Positions 44,618-53,758 of a stretch of 64,000 nt of DNA are shown here, piece after piece. This stretch comes from JACCZX01 sp963801035 (GTDB lineage Bacteria; Pseudomonadota; Gammaproteobacteria; Burkholderiales; Burkholderiaceae_F): assembly GCA_963801035.1 (NCBI GenBank), contig CAWDDF010000003.1:744001-808000 (forward strand), read 5' to 3'. Every line of letters begins with the position of its first letter. The first letter of the stretch is position 1. The translations under genes were made by a program, and so were the position numbers. The notes beneath the pieces are model-generated. The model saw nothing but the letters and a program-made list of their open reading frames with translations. It ran no database searches and had not been told where the DNA came from.

Positions 44618-46066
44618 ATGACCCCTGCAACCTATCCTTCAACACGTCTCTTCATTAACGGTCAATGGCAAGACGCAGCTGATGGCAAGACGCTCGCGGT
44701 GTTCAATCCCGCGACCGGAAAAGAAATCGGCCGCGTTGCGCACGCCGCCAAGGTCGACCTGGACAAAGCGCTAGACGCTGCTCTGAAAGGCTTCGAGACA
44801 TGGCGTGACATGACCGCGGCTGATCGCAGCAAAATCATGCGCAAAGCCGCGGGCTTGATGCGCGAGCGCGCCGAGGCCATCGGTCGTCTACTCACGCAGG
44901 AGCAGGGCAAGCCACTCGTGGAAGCCAAAGGCGAGGCGCTGGCTGCGGCCGACATCATTGAGTGGTTTGCCGAAGAGGGATTTCGCGTGTACGGGCGGAT
45001 CGTGCCGCCTCGCGGCAACCTGGCGATCCGCCAGATGGTGCTCAAGGATCCAGTCGGCCCCGTCGCTGCGTTTACGCCCTGGAATTTTCCGATCAATCAA
45101 GTGGTGCGCAAGGTTGGCGCTGCCTTGTCCGCCGGTTGCTCGATGCTGGTCAAGGCACCCGAGGAAACGCCGGCTGGACCCGCCGAACTGATCCGCGCCT
45201 TTGCTGATGCTGGGTTGCCGCCAGGGGTATTGGGACTTGTATACGGCAATCCCGCCGAAATCTCGAGTTACCTGATTCAACACCCGGTGATCCGCAAGAT
45301 CACGTTCACGGGTTCGACCGTAGTTGGAAAGCAACTCGCGGCCATGGCCGGTCAGCATATGAAGCGCGTCACGATGGAACTTGGCGGGCACGCACCCGTA
45401 ATAGTGGCCGAGGACGCCGACATCGCGTTGGCCATCAAGTCGACAGGTGCCGCCAAGTTCCGCAACGCGGGTCAGGTTTGCATATCGCCGACGCGCTTCC
45501 TGGTGCATAAGAGCATTCGAAACGACTTCGCCACGGCATTGGCCAAGCATGCGCAAGCCTTGAAAGTGGGAGACGGTCTGGCCGAAGGTACGCAGATGGG
45601 TCCGTTAGCCAATCCGCGCCGGCTGACAGCAATGGCGGAATTCACGAAGGATGCTGTGGACCGCGGTGCCACGGTCTTGGCCGGTGGTGAGCGCATCGGT
45701 GACGTTGGCAATTTCTGGCAACCGACGATCCTCGCGGACGTGCCACTTGAAGCGAGGGTATTCAACGATGAGCCGTTCGGTCCAATGGCAGCGATTCGCA
45801 GCTTCGATACCTTGGACGACGCGATTGCGGAAGCGAACCGCCTGCCGTACGGCTTGGCCGGTTATGCATATACGAAGTCGCTGAAAAATGCAGACCTGCT
45901 GTCGCGTCGCGTAGAAGTTGGCATGTTATGGATCAACATGCCCGCGATGCCATCGGCGGAAATGCCTTTCGGTGGCGTCAAAGACTCGGGCTACGGCTCC
46001 GAGGGTGGCCCCGAGGCCGTGGAGGCCTATCTGAACACGCGCGCTATCGCGATCATGAACACTTGA
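44618..46066 (+). CDS. NAD(P)-dependent aldehyde dehydrogenase, succinate-semialdehyde type
   Basis: ATG 44618; 482 residues, normal for the class. ALDH landmarks are FTPWNFPINQVVRKVGAAL, KAPEETPAGPAEL, ITFTGSTVVGKQL, MELGGHAPVIV with the general-base Glu, the nucleophile Cys in NAGQVCISPTRF (near residue 288) and FNDEPFGPMAAI. The AAP-like EETP and GQVCISP sequences place it with the GabD/alpha-ketoglutaric-semialdehyde group. It oxidises a semialdehyde to the acid. The neighbouring genes do not fix a pathway. Confidence 0.92.
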   Translation: MTPATYPSTRLFINGQWQDAADGKTLAVFNPATGKEIGRVAHAAKVDLDKALDAALKGFETWRDMTAADRSKIMRKAAGLMRERAEAIGRLLTQEQGKPLVEAKGEALAAADIIEWFAEEGFRVYGRIVPPRGNLAIRQMVLKDPVGPVAAFTPWNFPINQVVRKVGAALSAGCSMLVKAPEETPAGPAELIRAFADAGLPPGVLGLVYGNPAEISSYLIQHPVIRKITFTGSTVVGKQLAAMAGQHMKRVTMELGGHAPVIVAEDADIALAIKSTGAAKFRNAGQVCISPTRFLVHKSIRNDFATALAKHAQALKVGDGLAEGTQMGPLANPRRLTAMAEFTKDAVDRGATVLAGGERIGDVGNFWQPTILADVPLEARVFNDEPFGPMAAIRSFDTLDDAIAEANRLPYGLAGYAYTKSLKNADLLSRRVEVGMLWINMPAMPSAEMPFGGVKDSGYGSEGGPEAVEAYLNTRAIAIMNT

Positions 46067-46168
46067 TGCGACATCGCACTCGATTCAATTTCCTCGTTGA
46101 CCACATGAACGGCGTAGTAACAGCTAACGAGTTTCACTTCGACCAAGCATCCAAAGCGAGAATCCGCC

Positions 46169-47539
46169 TTACCCGAACCGATCCCGTATGTAGCGATACA
46201 GGGCGCGTAGGCCAGTCGCTTCTCCGCCTTCCGGCCGCCCGGGTCGGCTGTTTACGTTGGCTGCCATCAGGTCAACATGCACCCAGGCAGTGGCGGCCGA
46301 TACAAATTCCGCCAGATAAAGTGCTGCGATGACGGAGCCCGCAAATGGCGTCGCGGCGACGTTGTTCAGATCAGCGCATTTGCCGTCGATCAGCTTGCGA
46401 TAAGGCCGCCAGATAGGCAGCCGCCACATCGGATCGCCGACTTTGGCGCCGGCTTGGTGCAGTGTCGATGCGACATTGTCGTCGTCGCAGAAGAACGCCT
46501 GCACCTCAGGACCCAGCGCGATGCGTGCCGCGCCGGTTAACGTCGCGCAGTCGATCAGCAACTCCGGCTTTTCGCTATCGGCTTCCGACAGTGCGTCACA
46601 CAAAATCAGCCGTCCTTCCGCGTCGGTATTGCCAATCTCTACCGTCTTGCCGGCGCGCGTGCGAATGATGTCGAGCGGTCGAAAGGCATTTCCTGCGATG
46701 GAATTCTCGACCGCGGGGATCAACACACGCAGGCGCACCGGCGTGCCGGCCGCCATCAACGCCTGCGCAAGACCGAGGACGACCGCCGCGCCGCCCATGT
46801 CCTTCTTCATTTGCAACATGCCTTCGCGTGGCTTGATGTTCAGCCCGCCAGTGTCAAAGCAGACGCCCTTTCCCACCAGTGTCACCTTGGGTGCGGTGTC
46901 ATCGCCCCAAGTGAAGTCGAGCAGGCCTGGCGCTCGAGTACTCGCTCGGCCGACCGCGTGGATCGTCGGATAGTTCTGTTCGAGGAGCTCGTCGCCACGC
47001 AGGATTCGCACGCGCGCTCCGGCATCTTTCGCGATTGCAGCACCTGCATCGATCAAGTGGTCCGGCCCCATGTCCTCGGTCGGTGTGTTGATCAAATCAC
47101 GCGCGAGAAAAACACCTTTCGTGATTCGATCTGCCTCAGCCTGGTCAGCATGTTGCGGCCACACCAATGCGGCGGGAGCACGCTTCGGTGCCTTGTACTT
47201 CGTAAAGGCGTATGAACCGAGCGACCACCCCAGGGCGGCTGCAGTGGCATGCGCATCGTCCAGCTCGGTATCGATCGAGTACACGCCTTCAGGCAGCGAT
47301 GCAGGCAGAGCCGCAAACGCCCATATCGACTCGCCTTCGGCGACGCCGGCGAGAACACGCGTTGGTTCGCCGTTCGAAGACGGCAGAAATGCAAACGAAT
47401 TAGGCTCGGCCTTGAAGCCGATCACGTTCAACCATTCGCGCTTATCAGGATGCGCTTCGAGCCATTGTGGCAACGCCGCCTTGGTCACCGGAGTAATAGG
47501 AACGGCGCTCGATGCGTCGTTCGTCAGGCAGGAAGACAT
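46169..47539 (-). CDS. Leucyl aminopeptidase family protein (M17)
   Basis: A 456-residue cytosolic metallopeptidase. The C-terminal M17 catalytic domain shows LVGKGVCFDTGGLNIKP (metal-binding Lys and Asp, near residue 220), MKKDMGGAAVVLG and the signature NTDAEGRLILCDAL (near 298). The N-terminal third is a less conserved regulatory domain. It removes N-terminal residues from peptides using two zinc or manganese ions. ATG 47539 is preceded on the minus strand by GAAGGAGGT. It is divergent from the OCD gene. Confidence 0.93.
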   Translation of the reverse strand: MSSCLTNDASSAVPITPVTKAALPQWLEAHPDKREWLNVIGFKAEPNSFAFLPSSNGEPTRVLAGVAEGESIWAFAALPASLPEGVYSIDTELDDAHATAAALGWSLGSYAFTKYKAPKRAPAALVWPQHADQAEADRITKGVFLARDLINTPTEDMGPDHLIDAGAAIAKDAGARVRILRGDELLEQNYPTIHAVGRASTRAPGLLDFTWGDDTAPKVTLVGKGVCFDTGGLNIKPREGMLQMKKDMGGAAVVLGLAQALMAAGTPVRLRVLIPAVENSIAGNAFRPLDIIRTRAGKTVEIGNTDAEGRLILCDALSEADSEKPELLIDCATLTGAARIALGPEVQAFFCDDDNVASTLHQAGAKVGDPMWRLPIWRPYRKLIDGKCADLNNVAATPFAGSVIAALYLAEFVSAATAWVHVDLMAANVNSRPGRPEGGEATGLRALYRYIRDRFG

Positions 47540-47571
47540 GTGAAACCTCCTTCGGCAATTCCTTGTGCATT

Positions 47572-47608
47572 TGTAGAGATTACTACTATTGTGTTTAAAT
47601 ATCTACAA
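47572..47608. promoter_or_regulatory. Inverted repeat in the A+T-rich gap between divergent M17 and OCD genes
   Basis: TTGTAGA at 47572-47578 and its exact complement TCTACAA at 47602-47608 flank a 23-base A+T-rich spacer, in an 87-base intergenic region far richer in A+T than its surroundings. The position suits a promoter with an operator serving one or both genes. This is a candidate only. Confidence 0.4.
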
Positions 47609-47626
47609 TCACTACTTGAGCTACCA

Positions 47627-48620
47627 ATGAATGCAACTTCGACGCTTGTTTTGACGCGCAGCGATGTCGAGGCGCTTTTATCACCCGACGACTGCCGCAT
47701 CGCGGTCGAGGAAGCGTTTCGCGCATTTGGAAACGGCGAGACGGCGGCGCCTGCGGTCGTCGGAGTGGGCGGTGTCGACGGAGGCTTCCATATCAAAGCA
47801 GGGCTGTGGCGGCGCGGCCGGTGCTTCTTCGCCGCCAAGGTGAATGGCAATTTTGCCGGCAACGCGGCGCGCAGTCTGGCGCGGATTCAAGGGGTTGTCG
47901 TGCTTTCGGACGGAGACACCGGCGAACCTCTGGCGCTGCTGGACTCCGCATCGATCACCACATTACGTACAGCCGCAGCAACCGCCATCGCTGCGCAGCA
48001 CTTGGCCCGTAACGATGCGTCGGTCGTGACGGTCTGCGGTTGCGGAATTCAGGGCCGAGCGCAGCTGATCGCACTGTCCCGCGTGCGAACGATTCGCAAG
48101 GTGTTCGCGTTCGACATCGACCATGAGCGTGCTGAAGACTTAGCGCGCGAGATCAAAGATGTTTTAGCGATTGACACACTTGCAGTAGATGACCTGCGAA
48201 CCGCCTCGCGGGCAAGCGACATTGTCGTCACTTGCACGTCATCGAACACAGCCACTCTTATTCGCCGGAGATTTGTCGCCCGGCGCGTTCGTGGCGGCAA
48301 TCGGCGCCGACAGTGAAGCAAAACAGGAGCTGGACGCGGCACTGCTTTCCACGGTGACGCTCGTGACCGACGTGACTGCGCAGTGCGCCACGATAGGAGA
48401 CCTTCATCACGCGATCGCAGCGGGCACTATGTCGCTCGATCGTGTGCACGCGGAGCTCGGTGAAATCGTCGCAAGACGCAAGCGCGGCCGCAGTTCGGCG
48501 GACGAAGTGATCGTATTCGACAGCACTGGGATGGCGCTGCAGGACGTAGCGGCAGCGGCGGCGGTGTACGAGGCCGCGCTACGCACAAGCCACGGCACCG
48601 CTGTGACGCTGTCCGGCTAA
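47627..48620 (+). CDS. Ornithine cyclodeaminase / mu-crystallin family protein, one frameshift
   Basis: ATG 47627 (MNATSTLVLTRSDVEALL) starts a 330-residue protein once one T is removed near 48258-48259; the join reads SSNTATLFAGDLSPGAFVAA. OCD landmarks are AFRAFGNGETAAPAVV, GFHIKAGL, GVVVLSDGDTGEPLALLD, ITTLRTAAATAIAAQHLA and the Rossmann motif VCGCGIQGRAQL, then IVVTCTSSN and VIVFDSTGMALQDVA. Family members deaminate ornithine or reduce cyclic imino acids such as 1-pyrroline-2-carboxylate with NAD(P)H. The exact reaction is not determinable. Confidence 0.87.
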
Positions 48621-48658
48621 ACCGGAGTGGACCCGCGAGCGCGTGGTCCGCTTAGGTC

Positions 48659-48928
48659 CGTCAGATAGACACCTGTCTGCTCATACTCGGTCCGCTGCTG
48701 ATCGCGGCGTTGTGTCTGGTGCTTCTTGATAGCAAAGATCCTGAAACTGCCTTCGCGCAAACTGTCGTGATCTTCGAAGCCGCGATGGGTCCGATGATCG
48801 GCGCTGCTGTCGTTGCTAATCACTACAAGCTGGACTCAGCACTGACGTCACTAATGGTGGGCATCGGAATCCCGCTGTCGCTGCTGATCGCGCCGCTGTG
48901 GCTTAACGTCGCAAATTCGATGGCGTAG
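48659..48928 (+). pseudogene. C-terminal remnant of an AEC-family (auxin efflux carrier-like) permease
   Basis: One frame reads DTCLLILGPLLIAALCLVLL, then VVIFEAAMGPMIGAAVVANHY, SALTSLMVGIGIPLSLLIAPLW and a stop at 48926-48928. This is the final three-helix region of AEC permeases, including the IFEAAMGPM and VGIGIPLS family patterns. The other 200 or so residues are absent; upstream sequence is the end of the OCD gene. No ribosome site or start precedes it. A truncated relic is the best reading. Confidence 0.65.
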
Positions 48929-49013
48929 AAATCACAGCACCCAGACACGTTCAATCGGCGCCTGGAACGCTTCTTGACCAGCAGCAATCGGACGCGACGC
49001 TCGCACGCGCGGT

Positions 49014-49035
49014 TGATCTTCGAAGCCGCGATGGG
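49014..49035 (+). repeat. Second copy of a 22-base segment of the AEC relic
   Basis: Bases 49014-49035 are identical to 48768-48789 (the stretch coding IFEAAMG), while the sequences on both sides differ. It lies in otherwise featureless sequence (48929-49063) between the relic and the antiporter gene, and probably marks a second, more decayed fragment. Confidence 0.6.
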
Positions 49036-49063
49036 CCAAGTTGGCGTGATTCCCGCGTTGCGA

Positions 49064-50556
49064 CTACACGCGTGTGTGCTGGATCCGATGCGATGCAGCT
49101 TCACCGAACGCAGCTTGTGTTTGATCCCGAGGGTGTGTCCGTTTGGCGCTCCGCTCGTTGAGTTCAGCCCAGATACCGACCACGGCTACGACGAACGGTA
49201 GGGTCAGAAGGAAGAGGAACGAGCGATCAAGCTGTGAGAACCAGTGCCACCACAACTCGACATTGAAAATCTCATCGACCTGGCCGCGAAGCCCCCACAG
49301 ACATGCGATCGCAACTAGTGTCGGTGGCAGAGCGGCAAGTAGCAGCCCGGTAGGACTTATCGCGCCATCATCGAAAGAGTCCTTCAGCAACGCATAACCT
49401 GCCGGGTTCGGCGCATTGGCAATTACTGTCAGTCCGCCGCCTGCGACGGCTCCGGCAACCAGCGCGTACTTAAATTCTTCCGATACGCCCTCGACCAACG
49501 AGCCGAGATAGGTAAGCGCTGCGTTGTCCGTAATTGCCGTGAGCGCTGCCGCCCCAAAGAAAAGCGTGGAGCCTTCTAGATTCGCCAAGGTTGGCTGGAG
49601 CCACCACTTCTGAAGTCCGCCGATCACCACCAAGCCTGCCAAGAAGAAAGCCACCATCAAACCTTCACGCAACAGTAACTTGTTGTAATAGCGCTTATAG
49701 GCGTCGGCCAATCCTAGAAATACAAGGAACAGCCCCATAAACAATTCGGGAGTGTGGTTATTAGCAACCACCGCTACCACAAGAACGACATTTGCCGCGA
49801 CCAAAAGGCCCGGCACCCGGGGACGCGCGTCGGATCGTCCTGGGATCGAGTGCTGCTGCAGCTGACGACGGAACAGCATCGTGATCGCGAAGGCGTTGAT
49901 CAACACAGCGAGCGCTGCTTTCCAGCCGAACGTAGTGAACACGTAGGCGGTATTCCAATCCCATTTGGCAGCGACCATCAGCACAGGCGGCGCCGCGAAA
50001 TGCGTGAGTGTTCCGCCGATGGACACGTTGACGAACAGCACACCGACGGTGGCGTACTTAAGGGGTGTCGACACGCCGCGCGAGAAGATCTTGTCTCTCA
50101 GCATCAACGCAGCCAGCGTCATTGCCGCTGGCTCGGTAATGAACGAACCGAGCATCGGTACCATTGAAAGACTGAGGAAGTAAGTAGCAAGCCCCATCGG
50201 CATCGGAAGCACTCGAGCGGCAACGCGTACCGCATCGGAGGCTAATTGCATGATCGGGCGACTCGCAGCTATCACCATGATGGCGAACACAAACATCGGC
50301 TCGATGAATTGACGTGAATCCAAGTAGTCGGCAGCTGACTCCACCCCTGAGCAAAGGCCATGAACACGAGGAGTAACAGCGCCCAAAAACCGAAAACGGT
50401 TTCGACCTCACCCATGAGGTGCCATACACCCGCATGGGCCGTCTGCGTGCGCGCACGATGCTCGAAGTAACGTGTCGAAAATGTGTGCACCACAGCCAGC
50501 GCAAACAGCAGTGCAGCGACGGCCTCGACCGACGTGATTGGAGGAATGTTGATCAT
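49064..50556 (-). CDS. Putative Na+/H+ antiporter (Na_H_antiport_3 type), one frameshift
   Basis: ATG 50556 after TTAGGAA opens MINIPPITSVEAVAALLFALA. The frame breaks at C4 50344-50347; one more C joins FMAFAQG to VESAADYLDSRQFIEPMFV, giving 497 residues. About eleven hydrophobic segments are visible. Conserved polar blocks in membrane regions are LGSFITEPAAMTLAALML, VNVSIGGTLTHFAAPPVLM, ALTAITDNAALTYLGSL and VIANAPNPAGYALL. These resemble the ion-transporter superfamily antiporters annotated as putative Na+/H+ exchangers. It is divergent from a FixL-like kinase gene with 122 bases between, so that two-component system may control it. Confidence 0.85.
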
Positions 50557-50678
50557 GGTATTCCTAAGGGGCGCAGGGCCGACGCTATCGCGCATTGAGG
50601 GACTGCGAAATTCGCAAACGCGCGTACGTAAAACCTTTACTTGCAAGCGAGGTACTTGCGACTGATGATCGTGGCGTC

Positions 50679-52238
50679 ATGAAAGCCCTGCGTTACTTGC
50701 GAGATGCTGCAGTTTTTGCGGCCTGCTACGTGGCACTTGACTGGGTCAGTTATGTTCAGCCGTTGGGGTCATTCAACATCACACCTTGGAATCCGCAACC
50801 CGCACTGGCGATTGTTTGGATGCTGCTCGGCGGCTTGCGGTATGTGCCGGTCGTGCTGGCCACAATCTTCCTCGCCGATATCGTCGTGCGTGATGCACCA
50901 GGCGGCTATTTGGTGACAGCGGCAACCGCGTTGACGCTCGCCTGCGGCTATGCACTTATCGCCAAAGTTCTGCGCGTGTCGCTACGTCCAGCGCTTGCAG
51001 TGCGATCTATTCAGCGTTTAACGCAATTTGTGATCGTAGTGATCCTAGGCGCGGCGATTGTCGGCGCTGCCTTCGTCGCCGTGCTATGGGCCTCTAACTT
51101 CGTGACAGGAGGAGCGTTGTTGGATGCATGGCTGCGCTTTTGGATCGGCGACAGTGTCGGCGTCTTAGTTACTGCACCATTGCTGCTGGCGGCCGCCGAT
51201 TCGGAGAGCCGACGCCAGTTCGTGCAAGTCGCGCGACGCAGCGAAACGTGGCTGCAAGCAGTCGTGCTGATGGCGGCCCTGTGGATTATCTTTGATGGGC
51301 TAGAAGGCGATCCGGCAACACATTTTTACCTCTTGTTTCCTCCTCTGATCTGGATCGCAGTGCGCGGCGGAACGAGTGGAGCGCTAATCGCAGTAGCGAT
51401 CATCCAGTTAGGGATCGTGATAGCGATACACGGCGATAACAGCGCCGCGCTACCTCTGTTAGAACTGCAGGCGTTCGTCGCATCTTTGGCCCTCACCGCC
51501 CTCTACCTTGGAATGATGGTTGATGAGCGTCAGAGAGCGGCAGGGAGCTTGCGCGAAACGCTGCGACTCGCAGCGGCGGGCGAGATGGCTGGAGCGCTTG
51601 CCCACGAACTCAACCAGCCACTTACCGCATTGGCAAACTACGGTCGATCGGCGCAACTGATATTGGCAGCCGGTGGCAAGACACTCGACCAACTCCCCAA
51701 TGTCATAGAACAGATGCTTGCCGAAGGTTTGCGGGCGGGCGAAGTGGTGCGACGTCTGCGCGACTTCTTTCGCGCCGGAACGACGCGCCTCGAGTTTGTC
51801 CCCGTAGAACAGATTTTGTCGGCAGCGCGGAACATCGCACAACATATCAGCGGGCAGGAGAAAGTCGCTATCACGACTAGAGCGGAGGACGATCTTCCAC
51901 CACTATTTGTCGACCGTATGCAGATCGAGCTGACCTTGCGGAACCTCATTGCGAATGCCTTCGAAGCAGTGGCCGACCGCAAGGACGGTTCCGCTCAAAT
52001 CAGCGTCACGGCGCAGCGTCACGATCCGCAGAACATGCGCATTACCGTGGCCGACAATGGCCCGGGCATCGCCCCTGCTATTCGCGATACGCTATTCGAG
52101 CCGTTTGCATCGGGCACGGCGCGTGGCATGGGCCTCGGACTTGCAGTCAGCCGCGCGATTGCCGAAGCGCATGGCGGCTCGTTGACCGCCCGCGCCAGCG
52201 AGCACGGTGAATTCGAGATGGTTCTGCCATGCACATAG
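50679..52238 (+). CDS. Membrane sensor histidine kinase, MASE1-type, FixL/DctB-like catalytic core
   Basis: ATG 50679; 519 residues. The first 290 residues hold about eight membrane segments in a MASE1-like pattern (WNPQPALAIVWMLLGGLRYVP, WLRFWIGDSVGVLVTAPLLL, FPPLIWIAVRGGTSGAL). The dimerisation domain carries the phosphorylated His in GALAHELNQPLTALANYGR (near residue 310). ATPase boxes are NLIANAFEAV, VADNGPGIAPAI and GMGLGLAVSRAIAEAHGG. It lacks a PAS domain, so the signal enters through the membrane domain. Its stop overlaps the response regulator start by ten bases. Confidence 0.9.
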   Translation: MKALRYLRDAAVFAACYVALDWVSYVQPLGSFNITPWNPQPALAIVWMLLGGLRYVPVVLATIFLADIVVRDAPGGYLVTAATALTLACGYALIAKVLRVSLRPALAVRSIQRLTQFVIVVILGAAIVGAAFVAVLWASNFVTGGALLDAWLRFWIGDSVGVLVTAPLLLAAADSESRRQFVQVARRSETWLQAVVLMAALWIIFDGLEGDPATHFYLLFPPLIWIAVRGGTSGALIAVAIIQLGIVIAIHGDNSAALPLLELQAFVASLALTALYLGMMVDERQRAAGSLRETLRLAAAGEMAGALAHELNQPLTALANYGRSAQLILAAGGKTLDQLPNVIEQMLAEGLRAGEVVRRLRDFFRAGTTRLEFVPVEQILSAARNIAQHISGQEKVAITTRAEDDLPPLFVDRMQIELTLRNLIANAFEAVADRKDGSAQISVTAQRHDPQNMRITVADNGPGIAPAIRDTLFEPFASGTARGMGLGLAVSRAIAEAHGGSLTARASEHGEFEMVLPCT

Positions 52239-52847
52239 AGAACCTCACGGTCTTCATCATCGATGACGATGCGCAAGTGCGCGATTCGATCGCACTGATG
52301 CTCGGATTGATGGGTTTTCGGACGGTTGTGTTCGACAGCGCTGAAGCATTTCTAGCTGCGTATAAAGCCGATTGGGCCGGCTGCGTAATCGTCGACCTGC
52401 GTCTGCCTGGGCAAAGCGGCCTTGAACTGCAACGGGAATTGCGTGCCCTCAACAGCGCGTTACCGGTTGTTGTAATAACGGCGCACGGCGACGTAGCCAC
52501 TGCACGAGCAGCATTTCAGGCGAACGCAGTGGACTTTCTCGAAAAGCCGTTTGACGACGCACAGCTTCGAGCCGCGATCAAGACCGCGTTCGCGCTGGAG
52601 GAACGCCGTATTCAGCGATTCCGACGATCTCCGCGAAGCTGCTCAGCGTTTATCGATGCTCACCGCACGGGAACGCGAAGTGATGGAGCAAGCGACACAT
52701 GGTCGTCACGCGAAGGAGATTGCTGCAGCCCTTGGGATCAGTCCGCGCACCGTTGAAGTTCACAAAACGCGACTGATGGCGAAGCTTGGTGTGCGCAATG
52801 TGGCGGAACTTGTTCGTTTTGCGCTCGAAGAAAAGGTGGAGCGTTAA
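52229..52847 (+). CDS. FixJ/NarL-type response regulator, one frameshift
   Basis: ATG 52229. The receiver domain (residues 5-120) has the acidic pair in FIIDDDAQVRD, the phosphoacceptor Asp in CVIVDLRLPGQSGLEL, Thr in VVVITAHGD and Lys in FLEKPFDD. The frame changes at TT 52611-52612. Removing one T gives SDSDDLREAAQRLSMLTARE and the LuxR-type helix-turn-helix GRHAKEIAAALGISPRTVEVHKTR. Repaired length is 205 residues, standard for FixJ. It forms a two-component system with the overlapping kinase gene. Confidence 0.9.
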
Positions 52848-52965
52848 CAGCGAGTAAAAGTGCTGTGGTCGCAGCTTGAACTCCAACGCAAAAAAAACGT
52901 GCTTGACTCCTGAAGGGGAGTCAGGAGACTGCGAGCATCTCGGCCTTATTGACCGAGCCATTTCA

Positions 52966-53737
52966 GTGACACCACAAGCTATGCATGAGCTTCTTGTCCC
53001 GACCGCAATATTTTTCTGCCTGGTTGCCGCAGCGGTCGGTGCCCTTCTAATCTCCGAGAGATTGCCCGACCGTCACCGAGATGACGAAACGCATAACGTC
53101 ATCAGGCTTGCCGCGAATATCTTCGTCGTGACGACGTCGCTGGTTCTCGGCCTGATGCTCAACTCTGCCAAAAACACGTTCGAGGCGGTCGATCACAACG
53201 TCCATGTGTTTGCCACGGACCTGGTGCTGTTGGATCGCTCGCTGCGGAACTACGGGCCAGAAGCGACGGATGTCCGCAAGCAATTGGCCAGCTATGTACG
53301 GCAGGCGGTGGCAGGTACCTGGCCCGAGCAGGGAACGCCGGTGCTCGATGATCGCGCGGCAGAGCGTTTGCTCGACGGCGTCAGAGCTGCACTGCTGGCT
53401 ATACGGCCCGATGATCCAGTGCGCTTCGAATTGTGGCGCGAAGCCCACACCAATCTTCAGAATGTCGTCAAAGGGCGCTGGACGCTGATCGAGCAATCGG
53501 AAGGAACGATTCCGACTGCACTTCTAATTGTGGTGGTGGCCTGGCTGATGCTGATTTTTGGCAGTTTTGGATATCGGGCGCCGCGCAACGTAGTCGTTGT
53601 CGCGACGTATCGTTGTAGCGGCATTTCTGCTTTCCGCAGCTGTCTACGTCATTCTCGACATGGGTCGACCGTTCTCAGGGCCGATCCAAATTTCGCCCGA
53701 ACCGATGTTGCGCGTCGAAGAGCAGCTTCGGTGGTGA
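52966..53737 (+). CDS. DUF4239 (bestrophin-like) membrane protein, one frameshift
   Basis: The start is uncertain: GTG 52966 or ATG 52981 place the first membrane segment (ELLVPTAIFFCLVAAAVGALL) near the N-terminus; a TTG at 52876 gives a longer leader. The DUF4239 pattern is RDDETHNVIRLAANIFVVTTSLVLGLML, then a soluble part and ALLIVVVAWLMLIFGSFGYRAPRN. The frame breaks near 53607-53611; one base fewer gives VVAAFLLSAAVYVILDMGRP and ends at TGA 53735-53737, about 256 residues. Function unknown; such proteins resemble bestrophin anion channels. It follows the two-component genes. Confidence 0.8.
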
Positions 53738-53758
53738 GATCTAACGATCACTTGAACT

